Of a DNA stretch of 64,000 bases, positions 34,287 to 43,743 are shown in pieces. Source of the DNA: Alkalihalobacillus sp. TS-13 (GTDB lineage: Bacteria > Bacillota > Bacilli > Bacillales > Fictibacillaceae); the NCBI RefSeq assembly GCF_019720915.1, contig NZ_JAHKSI010000007.1:1-64000 (forward strand), read 5' to 3'. The notes under the pieces were generated by a model. The model saw only the letters and a list, made by a program, of their open reading frames with translations, made no database searches and was not told the origin of the DNA. The position numbers and the translations under genes are program-made. Position 1 is the stretch's first letter; every line of letters starts with the position of its first letter.

Positions 34287-35528
34287 TTAATGCGATATGA
34301 CATTCGGAGCTTTCAGGACAGGGAGTGGCTCATTTAAATTATACGGCCCTACTTCCTGTACGTTCGAACCTAAGAAATAGACTTGTTCATATCCAAACTG
34401 ATGTGCTGTTAACAAAATGGATTCAATCATTGCCATGTACATCATGTTATTTTCAAGCCTTGATCCTTCAACAAGTTCGATTACTGCCGTCTTCTCCTTT
34501 TCACTAATTCGTTTTATAAAGATGTTAGGTTGTATTGTATCTTCATTCCCAAATCCACTTGTATCCAATTTCATTGATTTCACAATTCCTTCTAACGATG
34601 TCGGTTCTCGAGAGTCCTTTGCTTTGAGCCTTTCACCAAGCAACAGGATTCCTTTTTCTGTAAACAAAGTGTTGAATCCTTTTTCTGGACCTTTGATATC
34701 AACTGTTTCTATAGGTCCGAAGTGAGCAAACTCGTATCCTGGCTCTCCATTGGTTCTGAACAACACCTGCTTATACCCAAGACTATAGGCTGTATGGTCA
34801 ACCGTATCCATGAACATTCGTTCACCTGTCGTTCCCTGAATGGTCCCAGGTTCAATATCAAGGATGAGCTCATTCTTTTCTGGATCATCTGAAACTTTGA
34901 CTCTGTCACCCTTGTGGAAATCCGTTGCAAATAGGCCCATTTCCTCTGTATCAATCATTTGGAATGCCTCACGTAACGCTTCGATTTTTGGCAGTCCTTT
35001 ATCTGCAAGATAACTGACGGGCACTACGTTCTCAGCCTCTTCATCCGTATAGTAGACGGTAACCGCCTGTTTATCATCAGGCACTTCGACTGCTGCTGAA
35101 TGATAGGTGACGTTATTGCTTTCATACGCTTTCGGTTCGATTTTATTCTCTGCAGGCGGTTTAGCCGGCTGTGCTTCCCGCTCTTCTGGATCAGCAGCTG
35201 GAGGCATGGACTCCTCGGGTGTTTTTTGTATCAAAGGAGCTTCCTTACCTATTTCCGAAGAACCATGTGAACTGTATTTCACTTCACTGCCTGGGCTTTT
35301 AAAAACGGTTTCCTTCAGTACAGCAGGTGAAATGATGGCAGCGATGAGTAGGACACAGGCAGCAGCAAGTATCGGCATGAATTTAAAGGACTTCCGTTTC
35401 GTTTTTTTTGTTTCAATTCGACTTTCAATCTTTTCAAACAACTCTTCTTTCGTCTGTCGATCCTCCACTGCAGGAAAATCACGAAGTGTTTGAATGATTT
35501 TTTCTTCGTTCCAATTAGACTGTCCCAT
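34287..35528 (-). CDS. rsiX: Anti-sigma-X factor RsiX
   Basis: 413 residues: a cytoplasmic sigma-binding segment (1-~50, WNEEKIIQTLRDFPAVEDR), one membrane helix (FMPILAAACVLLIAAIISPAV), a Pro/Glu/Ala-rich linker and two GerMN-type extracellular repeats, as in RsiX of B. subtilis. The ATG at 35528 follows GGAGGAAG and overlaps sigX by 14 nt. It holds SigX inactive at the membrane. Confidence 0.9.
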   Translation of the reverse strand: MGQSNWNEEKIIQTLRDFPAVEDRQTKEELFEKIESRIETKKTKRKSFKFMPILAAACVLLIAAIISPAVLKETVFKSPGSEVKYSSHGSSEIGKEAPLIQKTPEESMPPAADPEEREAQPAKPPAENKIEPKAYESNNVTYHSAAVEVPDDKQAVTVYYTDEEAENVVPVSYLADKGLPKIEALREAFQMIDTEEMGLFATDFHKGDRVKVSDDPEKNELILDIEPGTIQGTTGERMFMDTVDHTAYSLGYKQVLFRTNGEPGYEFAHFGPIETVDIKGPEKGFNTLFTEKGILLLGERLKAKDSREPTSLEGIVKSMKLDTSGFGNEDTIQPNIFIKRISEKEKTAVIELVEGSRLENNMMYMAMIESILLTAHQFGYEQVYFLGSNVQEVGPYNLNEPLPVLKAPNVISH

Positions 35529-36063
35529 TTGACAATTCTTCCTCCTTCTTGCTGTCCTCAAGAATGCTTTTCAACGTTTTAAGTGTCCTGTGCTGCACGG
35601 TTTTGACTTTTCCTTCAGACCAACCCATGATCGCTGCCGATTCTTTTATACTAAAACCATGGATATATCGTAGTAATATCAACTGACGATGCTCCTCTTT
35701 ACATTGTGATAAAGCCTCGTACATTTGTTTGAAAGATTCATTCTGTTCAAGGATTTCATCTGGTAATTTACCAGGATGGATCAGTTGATTATCTCTTTCT
35801 TCTACGTCAAATGACCCTATGATCGTTTTTCTTTGTCTCTTTTGTTTTCTTATATAATCGATCGCTACATTTCGTGCGATTGAAAATAACCATGTTTTTT
35901 CACTGCTATCCCCTTTGAACTTGTCATAGGAGTTTATAACTTTTATATAAACGTCTTGGACGAGTTCTTCTGCTGCATCTCGATCCCGTAACAAATAAAC
36001 AAGAAATTGAAACAGCGATTGGTGATAGTCCATATATAACCGGTTAAATATATGCTCCACCAC
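35515..36063 (-). CDS. sigX: ECF sigma factor SigX
   Basis: 182 residues. YHQSLFQFLVYLLRDRDAAEELVQDVYIKVINSYDKF (regions 2.1-2.2) and the region 4 helix-turn-helix FSIKESAAIMGWSEGKVKTVQHRTLKTL closely resemble B. subtilis SigX, which controls cell-envelope charge and teichoic acid D-alanylation genes. Translationally coupled to rsiX. An ECF promoter with CGAC -10 lies upstream. Confidence 0.92.
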   Translation of the reverse strand: MVEHIFNRLYMDYHQSLFQFLVYLLRDRDAAEELVQDVYIKVINSYDKFKGDSSEKTWLFSIARNVAIDYIRKQKRQRKTIIGSFDVEERDNQLIHPGKLPDEILEQNESFKQMYEALSQCKEEHRQLILLRYIHGFSIKESAAIMGWSEGKVKTVQHRTLKTLKSILEDSKKEEELSNGTV

Positions 36064-36090
36064 GGCTTTCTCCCCCTCTTACTATTAATA

Positions 36091-36116
36091 GTCGATTTCT
36101 ACCTGAAAAAGTTTCA
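36091..36116 (-). promoter_or_regulatory. SigX-type autoregulatory promoter
   Basis: On the minus strand TGAAAC (36111-36116), a 16-nt spacer and CGAC (36091-36094). CGAC at -10 is the form favoured by SigX over SigW in B. subtilis. Confidence 0.75.
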
Positions 36117-36228
36117 ATCACAAATAAATTGTTTGGAAACATGGCGTATACAGTCAAAGTTTTCCGATAATTACCGATATAAGATGTAGATTACTTCGCT
36201 TATCTATATGAATGGAGGAACATATATA

Positions 36229-37557
36229 ATGTCCACGAAAAGCTCAGTCCTAACGAACAAGGTTGCATCCTTCAACTCTTTAAGGTCGTTGAAAAGTGTT
36301 GGCGTTAAACTATTTTTGGTATTGCTCGTCAGCTTGATCATCAGCATCCCTATATCTACATTCCTCAACAGCTTGATTTCAGGCCTGGTTGATGATCTTT
36401 CTACAAGTGTCGCTTTTGTTATCAATACGATTGTCAGCCTTATTGTTACTTCATTCCTGATCATGCTTGCCGTCCGCTTCCTGATTTTGAATCCTTTATA
36501 TGAAACGGTCCGTACAATGAAAAGAGTTGCAAGTGGTGACTTAAGGACGAAGCTTGATATTCAATCAAAGGATGAATTCGGACAACTTGCAAATGCATTC
36601 AATCAGATGACCAGGAACTTACGGGCACTTATTGAAGATGTACGGATCAATAGTGATCAGGTTGCGGAAACATCAAAACAATTCATCAATCAGGTTCAGC
36701 TTACAAGTACCTCCACACAGGAGATCAATACAATGCTGCGAGAAGTGGCATCAGGGACTGATACCCAGTTGAGTGGAGCAGAACAAACAGCCCAGATCAT
36801 GGATGAAATGACAGCTGGAATACAACGGATTGCTGAATCCGCATCAATGGTTGCTGAAATGTCCAACAGGGCAACAGATGAAGTCGACTCTGGTAAGACA
36901 TTCATCGTAAAAGTAAGGCAGCAGATGGATGCGATCGACTCAGTCACCGATAATGTAGCAGAAGAAATTCAACAACTCAGCTTACAATCAAAAGAAATCA
37001 ATCAGATCGTCAATGTCATTACCGAGATTGCAAACCAGACTAACCTCCTAGCACTGAATGCAGCGATCGAGGCTGCACGTGCAGGTGAACACGGGAAAGG
37101 ATTTGCGGTCGTAGCGAAAGAGGTTCAAAAGCTTGCTGAACAATCCGAGAAATCCGCTTCACAAATCTCTGAACTCGTCAAACGCATCCAGACACATACC
37201 CAACAAACCGTTTCAGTAATGAACAGCGGTAAAAAAGAAGTCGAAACCGGAACAGTGGTGATCGGAGACGCTGAACAATCCTTCGAAAAAATTGCAACAA
37301 TCATTGAAGAGGTTGCCGGACAAATCCAGGACGTTTCTGCATCTGTTGAAGAAATTTCTGCGAGTTCTGAGCAAGTCCATACCGCTACAACGGAAACGGC
37401 ACGTATCGCACGAGAATCAGCAGAACGTACACAACAAGTATCTGCCACTACAGATGGTCAGCTGGCCACGATGGTAGAAGTCAATAACCAGGCAGACTCT
37501 TTGACGACAACCGCACAAGCTTTAATGAAATCAATCAAATCTTTCAAATTTAATTAA
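36229..37557 (+). CDS. Methyl-accepting chemotaxis protein with minimal external loop
   Basis: 442 residues. Two membrane helices (about 20-42 and 57-80) enclose only some 15-18 external residues, so there is no usual extracellular ligand domain. A HAMP domain follows (about 81-133), then a methyl-accepting signalling domain with the conserved hairpin tip [20 protein letters not shown] and [18 protein letters not shown]. Sensing may occur at the membrane or internally. ATG 36229 follows TGGAGGAA. A single gene, not near che genes. Confidence 0.88.
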   Translation: MSTKSSVLTNKVASFNSLRSLKSVGVKLFLVLLVSLIISIPISTFLNSLISGLVDDLSTSVAFVINTIVSLIVTSFLIMLAVRFLILNPLYETVRTMKRVASGDLRTKLDIQSKDEFGQLANAFNQMTRNLRALIEDVRINSDQVAETSKQFINQVQLTSTSTQEINTMLREVASGTDTQLSGAEQTAQIMDEMTAGIQRIAESASMVAEMSNRATDEVDSGKTFIVKVRQQMDAIDSVTDNVAEEIQQLSLQSKEINQIVNVITEIANQTNLLALNAAIEAARAGEHGKGFAVVAKEVQKLAEQSEKSASQISELVKRIQTHTQQTVSVMNSGKKEVETGTVVIGDAEQSFEKIATIIEEVAGQIQDVSASVEEISASSEQVHTATTETARIARESAERTQQVSATTDGQLATMVEVNNQADSLTTTAQALMKSIKSFKFN

Positions 37558-37558
37558 A

Positions 37559-38085
37559 AGGCTTTGTTATACTTTATTATTGATTTTTGCGAAATTCACT
37601 CCCGGGCGACCCGCGAACAAACGAAAAGCGGAAGCGACCCGATTAGTCACGCAGGTCACTGGAAAACTGACGAGAAGGCTCGAACCAAACAAAGACTTGG
37701 TTCTGCGTGGGCTCACTCATAAGGATGTCAATCAATGTGTCGACCGCCGCAGGAAGTTTAAAGTGATCCAAGTGACTGGTCGCTGAGCTAGACATCACTT
37801 CTCTGCATTAACCTACTTCCTCACTTGCACAGGAAGTCAACACAAAAATGAAATCATTTTTCGTGTCTGCGATGAGAATTCTTAGAAGCTTTCCTTATGC
37901 TAGCTTCGACGTTCACCACAGAACGTACTTGTACAGGATGTACTGGCTTCGACGTTCACCATAGGACGTGGTGGTATTTAGTCGAAGTTCATTAATATAG
38001 TCGAAGATCCTTTTTAAAGAGTGTGGAGTCTCGCTTGGCTCGCTTTTCCCGCAGGAGTGTCGTAAATTTCGCTTCAATCAAACAT
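37559..38085 (-). repeat. Modular GC-rich intergenic repeat, long form (copy 7)
   Basis: Reverse copy of the A-C-B form. It starts GGCTTTGTTATAC, TTATTGATTT, GCGAAATTCACTCCC and ends CCCGCAGGAGTGTCG..AAATTTCGC. Module C (37810-38010) repeats the sequence found at 27460-27660 at near identity, in the opposite orientation. Confidence 0.88.
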
Positions 38086-38144
38086 AGTTAGATATCAACA
38101 GTATGAATAAATAAATCCAATTAAAAATGGGACCTTTCAAGAAA

Positions 38145-38199
38145 GGGACTGTTCTAAAAGAAAAGTGTCAAATACTTTTGGGACAGCCCCTTCTTTTTT
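38145..38199 (+). terminator. GGGACAG-family terminator
   Basis: GGGACTGTTC..AAAAG and CTTTTGGGACAGCCCC pair, followed by TTCTTTTTT. It probably ends transcription before the ger operon. The remainder of the gap holds only repeat DNA. Confidence 0.7.
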
Positions 38200-38264
38200 A
38201 TGCCTGAAAACTGTTAAGAGTTTGTTCCAGTATCGCATACTTGTACTAATAATTGGAAAGTGTA

Positions 38265-39821
38265 ATGAGTGACAACTTCGGTTCTGAAAGGAATTTTCGG
38301 ATGATAAAGAAACTGCTTCAGAAGTGGACGGACTCTTCCCAAATACAAAATGAAAAAGGTGGAAATGAACCTCATACCCTTTCTGATATCTATGAATTAG
38401 CTTCTAATTCCAATGATTTTGAACAGTTTGAAATAGTGAATGAAAGCAGTACGATCCATATTTCTTATATAAAGACACTGGTTGATATGGACACACTACA
38501 CCGTGACATTCTTCCTTATATCCAACGTGAGAAACAATGGAAGTTAGAAGATTTAAAAAGGGATATTCCAATTGATAACATTCTTCAATCAGATAAGATA
38601 CCAGAAATAAAGGAAAAACTCCTTGCTGGTTATATCATTCTTCAATTGGATCGTAACTCTGATGAATGTTTATTGATAAAGGCTCTTTCTGCTTCGAATA
38701 GAGAAGTTGCGGCACCCGAAATAGAATTCAGCGTTTTAGGACCTAAAGAAGCATTTGTTGAATCCCTTGACACAAATTTGCATCTAATCCGAAAAAGATT
38801 ACCCACATTACACCTGACTGTTGATGAAATGAGAATTGGAACGACTTCGAAAACATTGGTGAGTGTACTTTATATAAAAGGTATTGCTAATGAAGAGAAT
38901 ATCAATACTGTACTACAAAGGATAGAGGATATCGACTTTGATCAGATTTTGGACAGTTCGTTTATCACACAACTGATAGCAGACAATCAAAATTCACCCT
39001 TTCCTCAGTTGATCGATTCTGAGAGACCCGATCGTGTTTCAGCAGCATTGGCAGAAGGCAAAATCGCAATTCTTACGGAAGGTTCTCCGCATGCGTTGAT
39101 CGGTCCGACAACCCTCATCGAGTTTTTTTCATCGTTTGAAGATTATTTTTTGAACTGGCACGTCGCGAGCACCTTCCGGGTCATAAGAATGTTTTCAGTC
39201 ATGTTCTCTGTTTTAGCTACACCGATCTATGTTGCTGTGTTGACATTTCATTATGAATTGATCCCGAAAGACCTGTTGGGAATACTGATTACTTCGCGGA
39301 GTAATATCCCATTTCCACCTATAATAGAAGCGATCATACTCGAACTCGCAATTGAATTGTTGCGTGAGGCAGGAGCACGATTACCGACGAAAGTCGGGCA
39401 GACGATCGGTATCGTAGGGGGTATCGTCATTGGAACAGCCTCGGTTGAAGCAGGTCTGACGAGTAATGTCCTCCTTATCATTGTCGCTCTTGCCGCACTA
39501 GCTTCTTTTACGACCCCGGTTTATAAAATGGGTAACACCATCCGGTTGATCCGATTTCCTTTTTTGTTCTTTGCACAATTTTGGGGGTTATTGGGAATCA
39601 TGATTTGTTTCTGTTTCTTGCTTGTCCATCTATTACGCCTTGAATCTCTTGGAAGGCCATACATGGAGCCACTTTTCCCCCCAAGAGTTCAAGATTTGAA
39701 GGATACGATTATACGTCTTCCGTTCTCTGCACAATCCTTACGCCCGATCAATTTACAAACTGAGGACACAAAGCGCTTCAAAAAACAAAAGGCAAAGCAA
39801 AAAAAAGATATAGATGAATAG
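38265..39821 (+). CDS. Spore germination protein, GerA family A subunit
   Basis: 518 residues of the GerA family, the A subunit of a germinant receptor in the spore inner membrane. An N-terminal cytosolic domain (about 1-250) is followed by four or five membrane helices (about 285-460; FEDYFLNWHVASTFRVIRMFSV, GIVGGIVIGTASVEAGLTSNVL). The motif PERPDRVSAALAEGKIAI-like SERPDRVSAALAEGKIAIL is typical. ATG 38265 is used; a TTG four codons upstream is possible. First gene of the gerABC operon; the germinant is unknown. Confidence 0.93.
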   Translation: MSDNFGSERNFRMIKKLLQKWTDSSQIQNEKGGNEPHTLSDIYELASNSNDFEQFEIVNESSTIHISYIKTLVDMDTLHRDILPYIQREKQWKLEDLKRDIPIDNILQSDKIPEIKEKLLAGYIILQLDRNSDECLLIKALSASNREVAAPEIEFSVLGPKEAFVESLDTNLHLIRKRLPTLHLTVDEMRIGTTSKTLVSVLYIKGIANEENINTVLQRIEDIDFDQILDSSFITQLIADNQNSPFPQLIDSERPDRVSAALAEGKIAILTEGSPHALIGPTTLIEFFSSFEDYFLNWHVASTFRVIRMFSVMFSVLATPIYVAVLTFHYELIPKDLLGILITSRSNIPFPPIIEAIILELAIELLREAGARLPTKVGQTIGIVGGIVIGTASVEAGLTSNVLLIIVALAALASFTTPVYKMGNTIRLIRFPFLFFAQFWGLLGIMICFCFLLVHLLRLESLGRPYMEPLFPPRVQDLKDTIIRLPFSAQSLRPINLQTEDTKRFKKQKAKQKKDIDE

Positions 39822-39844
39822 GTCAGAAAGGAGGAAGATCTTTG

Positions 39845-40936
39845 ATGAGCAGCAATATAAAAGAACGTTATAAAGTCTCGGCAGGCATGGCGTTTTTCCT
39901 GATTCATACGATGCAAGTCGGCATCGGTCTTTTAGGATACCAACGGTATATAGCCAAAAACGCCGAGTATGATTCATGGATATCAATCATCATTACAGGT
40001 CTTTCCATCCATCTGATCCTATGGATGATGTATACGATGTTAAATAAGGAGAACGGAGATTTAGTTGCAATCCATGCACGTGCATATGGTCAACGTTTGG
40101 GTAAATTTTTCAGCTTCCTATTTGCGGTCTATTTCTTATTGATGGCTGTCACTGTCCTGCGCAGTTATCTCGAAGTTGTTCAAGTCTGGATGTTCCCAGA
40201 TATGAACCAGCCTTTTTTCCTTTTGGTCTTCATCACTCTCATTTATTATACGGTATCAGCAGGTTTCAGGACCGTAGCGGGAATCGCATTTTTCGGTGTC
40301 ACACTTCCTCTAGTCCTTATTTTGTTTTTATATTTTCCATTACAGTATAGTGATTGGGACTACCTTCAACCGGTTTTCAATCATTCGATCAAAGATATCT
40401 TATTATCTTCTAAGGTAGCAACACTGGAGTTTATTGGATTTGAAGTAATCCTGATCCTGTATCCTTTTCTCAAAAATGCTGAGAAATCACAAAAATGGAG
40501 CCATTACGGTATCCTTTTTTCAACCTTCCTCTATGTCGTCGTTGCAGTGGTGTCGTTCTCATATTTTAGCCAAGAACAGCTCGGAAGGACGATTTGGGCT
40601 ACGTTAAGCATGTTTAAGATTGCGGAATTTCCATTTGTTGAACGCTTCGAATATATCGCCATAATGATATGGGCATTAATCACATTTCCAAACATCTGCA
40701 TTAGTTTATGGTGTGCCGGCCGTACCCTTAAACGGACATTCAGCATAAGGCAAAGGAGTTCATTGATAGGCATGCTCCTTATTGTTTATACTCTTCAGCT
40801 TTTGATAACCGACCGTGAAATGGTAGATATGTTCATGACTGCCGTATCCAGATTAGGATTTTATTTGATTTATTTCTATACCCCCTTCCTATTCATCATC
40901 TTTCATCTCCAATCACGAAGGAGGCGAGAACGATGA
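39845..40936 (+). CDS. Spore germination protein, GerA family B subunit (permease-like)
   Basis: About 363 residues with ten predicted helices, an APC-type spore permease (GerAB family), thought to bind the amino-acid germinant. Starts SSNIKERYKVSAGMAFFLIH after AAAGGAGGAAG. It is 24 nt behind the A subunit and overlaps the C subunit by 4 nt. Confidence 0.93.
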   Translation: MSSNIKERYKVSAGMAFFLIHTMQVGIGLLGYQRYIAKNAEYDSWISIIITGLSIHLILWMMYTMLNKENGDLVAIHARAYGQRLGKFFSFLFAVYFLLMAVTVLRSYLEVVQVWMFPDMNQPFFLLVFITLIYYTVSAGFRTVAGIAFFGVTLPLVLILFLYFPLQYSDWDYLQPVFNHSIKDILLSSKVATLEFIGFEVILILYPFLKNAEKSQKWSHYGILFSTFLYVVVAVVSFSYFSQEQLGRTIWATLSMFKIAEFPFVERFEYIAIMIWALITFPNICISLWCAGRTLKRTFSIRQRSSLIGMLLIVYTLQLLITDREMVDMFMTAVSRLGFYLIYFYTPFLFIIFHLQSRRRRER

Positions 40937-42009
40937 AAAGATTTATATCGTTGATTACGATCTTTAGCTTACTTCTTACAGGCTGTACGCCTGATAAAGA
41001 AATACTTGATGATATCAACCTGGTCACTCTGATTGGTTTTGAAAGAGTCGATAGACAAACACAAGGAACAACGGTTGTCCCACAATACCAGCCTGATGGA
41101 TCGATTAATAATGATTACTTTACTGCTGTCGGTGAATTCGGCAAAGATATCGGACAAAAATTAAATTTACAGACACAACGCCCTCTCGCCAGCGGAAAGA
41201 TTGAGATCGTTTTGTTCGGAAAGGAATTTGCAGAAGGAGGTGTCATTGAAACGAGTGATGCATTTCGTAGGGATCCGAGCGTCAGTGCGAATTTAAAGCT
41301 GGCAGTTTATGATGGAAATGCGCACGATTTCATCATGGAACATAGACTACCTAACCAGGATCTTGGGATGGCCTTGACAAGATTGATCGAACAAAATTCA
41401 AAACAAGAAACGTTTCCCCCTACTAACATACACCTTTTTTTCAGAGCATTTTTCACAGAAGGTAAAGATTCATTTTTACCTTTATTGGGGGTAAAAGAAA
41501 GGAATGTCTATTTGAAAGGGATCAGTCTGTTCAAGAAAGGAAAGATGGTAGGGGAATTACCTGCCTCCGATCTATATTTGTTCACCCTTCTTCATAATGG
41601 TTTCAAAAATGGCAGCTTAGTCGCAAATGTAAAAGAGCTAAAAGGACAAGTTTCGTTAGGGCACATCGATGCCGAACCCAAAATTGAATTCAAGGGAGAT
41701 GTGGATTCACCAGAAGTTACTTATAATATCAATTTGAAAGCGGTCATAAATGAATACTCAGGTGATATCAAAGGAATAGAAAAAAAGGTGAACCTTATTG
41801 AAAAATCAGTCAACAAAGAATTAAAAAACAAAGCGGAAAGTCTAATCAAGTCATTGCAAGAACAAAACTTGGATCCATTAGGGGTTGGGAAAAGTGCAAG
41901 TGCACATTACCGTAATTGGAATGAAAAGGAGTGGAATGAGATTTACCCAGATCTTAAAGTAAAGGTGAACTTCAATACCAATATCCTTGAGTCCGGGGTC
42001 ATGCGATGA
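40933..42009 (+). CDS. Spore germination lipoprotein, GerA family C subunit
   Basis: 358-residue Ger(x)C lipoprotein. The signal ISLITIFSLLLTGC ends in the lipobox LTGC, and DDINLVTLIGFERVD is the typical beginning of the mature part. It is anchored at the spore inner membrane with the A and B subunits. Overlap ATGA with the B gene. Confidence 0.93.
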   Translation: MKRFISLITIFSLLLTGCTPDKEILDDINLVTLIGFERVDRQTQGTTVVPQYQPDGSINNDYFTAVGEFGKDIGQKLNLQTQRPLASGKIEIVLFGKEFAEGGVIETSDAFRRDPSVSANLKLAVYDGNAHDFIMEHRLPNQDLGMALTRLIEQNSKQETFPPTNIHLFFRAFFTEGKDSFLPLLGVKERNVYLKGISLFKKGKMVGELPASDLYLFTLLHNGFKNGSLVANVKELKGQVSLGHIDAEPKIEFKGDVDSPEVTYNINLKAVINEYSGDIKGIEKKVNLIEKSVNKELKNKAESLIKSLQEQNLDPLGVGKSASAHYRNWNEKEWNEIYPDLKVKVNFNTNILESGVMR

Positions 42010-42079
42010 TGTCTGCGCTGTCATAAAAGAGCATTTGTCAGTCAACAATAAGGGTATCCTCTCCTTGGAGGTGAACCGA

Positions 42080-42421
42080 ATGGGTAAAGAAAAAGATGGA
42101 AATCCATCAATTGACGGAACGTTGCCTCATCAAGCTAACGCACCTGTTTTTGAAAATGTTGATGAAGACAAACGGAAACCTTTTGTCAATCAATACGGGG
42201 TAACGATTGGGGACAGTCATTACGAATCGGAAAACTCTCCGCTTGAAAACTGGAGTGATGAAACCGATCCTGACGTCATGTCTGGAGATGATTGGATTCA
42301 TCCGTATAATGACATCGGTTGGAATTCAACTGAAAACAGGGAACTAGCTGAAGAGAACCGCATACCCAAAGGAAGTCCTTTCATGCATCCGACAAAAGAT
42401 GTAAGCTATGCAAGGGACTGA
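42080..42421 (+). CDS. Hypothetical protein, DUF3905-like
   Basis: 113 residues, hydrophilic and acidic, with no signal or membrane segment. Conserved-looking blocks are FVNQYGVTIGDSHYESENSP, DPDVMSGDDWIHPYNDIGWN and KGSPFMHPT, which I associate with the DUF3905 family of Bacillaceae (from memory). ATG 42080 follows TTGGAGGTGAACCGA. It may be transcribed with the ger operon; function unknown. Confidence 0.75.
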   Translation: MGKEKDGNPSIDGTLPHQANAPVFENVDEDKRKPFVNQYGVTIGDSHYESENSPLENWSDETDPDVMSGDDWIHPYNDIGWNSTENRELAEENRIPKGSPFMHPTKDVSYARD

Positions 42422-42433
42422 TGAATAAGTAAT

Positions 42434-42464
42434 AGGGGCTGACCATTTTGGACAGCCTCTTTTT
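42434..42464 (+). terminator. Terminator behind the ger operon
   Basis: GGGGCTGACC and GGACAGCCTC pair around a short loop, followed by TTTTTT. Confidence 0.75.
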
Positions 42465-42537
42465 TAATGATTCTGATTTGTTGCTTTGCAGGTTAAATAC
42501 CGAAAAGTTTGCGGAATTAGAGAGCTAAAAACTACAG

Positions 42538-42735
42538 AGCTTAATCAGAAGAGACTTTACGGACATCAGGGACGCTATTTGTGCCAAAATCAGTGTTTCT
42601 AAAAATTTAACGGACAGGAGAGCTGTTACCTGTGACAAAACGAGCTGATTTTGATTGGATTGATGAAAATAAGGTCTCTGGTGTCCGCTATTTTATAAGA
42701 AATGGTGATTTTAGCCCAAATTCTGTCCGTTAAGG
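42538..42735. repeat. ACGGACA / GGTGTCCGC direct repeats (block 1)
   Basis: Units TACGGACATCAGGGACGC, AACGGACAGGAGAGCTGTTA and, inverted, CTGGTGTCCGCTATT and TCTGTCCGTTAA recur at ~50-bp spacing. Related units occur at 50990-51175 and 56680-56705. There is no gene in this gap. Confidence 0.6.
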
Positions 42736-42758
42736 TTGAACTCGCATTCGAATTAACT

Positions 42759-43535
42759 TCAAAATCCGTAAATCGTCATTCCCCCATCAACAAATAGGGT
42801 TTGTCCTGTTACATATGAGGCTGCGTCTGAAGCCAAAAATACTGCTGGCCCAACCAATTCCGGCAGCTCACCGACACGCTTCAATGGCGTGCGGGACAAA
42901 ATGCTGTTTAAGTATTCCTCGTCCTGGAGAAGCTTTTCAGTCAGTGGGGTTTTGAAATACCAGGGGCCGATCGAGTTGACCTGTATGCCGTGCTCTCCCC
43001 ATTCCAATGCAAGGTTTTTCGTCATTTGTATCATCGCCGCTTTCGATGCAGCATAGACTACCCCTGTGCGAAGTGCGGTCGTTCCTGCAACAGAAGAAAT
43101 GTTGATGATTCTTCCAGTGCCGTTATTTTTCATATGATGGGCAAACTTTTGTGAAAGTTGGAATGCTGAACGCAAATTTGTATCCATGATCGTCTGCCAT
43201 TCATCTTCAGTTACCTCTAAGGCTGGAGTACGAATGTTCATTCCCGCATTATTAACGAGGATATCAACCTTCCCGACTTCATCCATCACTTTTTCAACTG
43301 TATCATTTACTTCATTTATGTTCGTCAAATCTGTAGGATACACATATGCTTCCCGTCCTATTGAACGGATCGATTCAGCAGTAGCTTGAAGATCCTGTTC
43401 TGTCCTGGAAAGCAGCACCACATCAGCTCCTGCCTCTGCATACCCGATCGCTATCGCTTTTCCTATTCCCCTTCCAGCACCCGTTATAACTGCAACCTTT
43501 TCATCTAATCGAAAATTCGGTAATACACTTATCAT
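42759..43535 (-). CDS. Short-chain dehydrogenase/reductase
   Basis: 258 residues, classical SDR. Cofactor motif TGAGRGIG (residues 18-25), NNAG, the catalytic Ser-Tyr-Lys (SSVAG, YAASK) and the C-terminal VTGQTLFVDGG signature. It resembles gluconate 5-dehydrogenase/3-oxoacyl-ACP reductase-like enzymes; substrate not predictable. TAGGAGGATAATGG precedes the ATG. Single gene. Confidence 0.92.
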   Translation of the reverse strand: MISVLPNFRLDEKVAVITGAGRGIGKAIAIGYAEAGADVVLLSRTEQDLQATAESIRSIGREAYVYPTDLTNINEVNDTVEKVMDEVGKVDILVNNAGMNIRTPALEVTEDEWQTIMDTNLRSAFQLSQKFAHHMKNNGTGRIINISSVAGTTALRTGVVYAASKAAMIQMTKNLALEWGEHGIQVNSIGPWYFKTPLTEKLLQDEEYLNSILSRTPLKRVGELPELVGPAVFLASDAASYVTGQTLFVDGGMTIYGF

Positions 43536-43551
43536 CCATTATCCTCCTATG

Positions 43552-43640
43552 TAAGGAAAAATTGGCAAATCCAACCCTTAGCGAAGGCTAAGCCATAGTT
43601 GCACTTATACTGAAGAAAGTATTTATACTTTTTTTTAAGT
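43552..43640 (+). repeat. Copy of the AACTTGGCAAAG short repeat (diverged)
   Basis: Reads AAAAATTGGCAAATCCAACC, then AAGGCTAAGCC, then GCACTTATACTGAAGAAAG and a TATTTATAC hairpin, matching the block order of the other three copies. Confidence 0.7.
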
Positions 43641-43743
43641 GCAAAAAAGTCAGACATATCTATACTTTCAAGCTTACACCAACTTATTTTGGATGCAAAC
43701 TTTTGTACAGATGTGCCTGACCTTCTGGGTACTTATTAAATCT

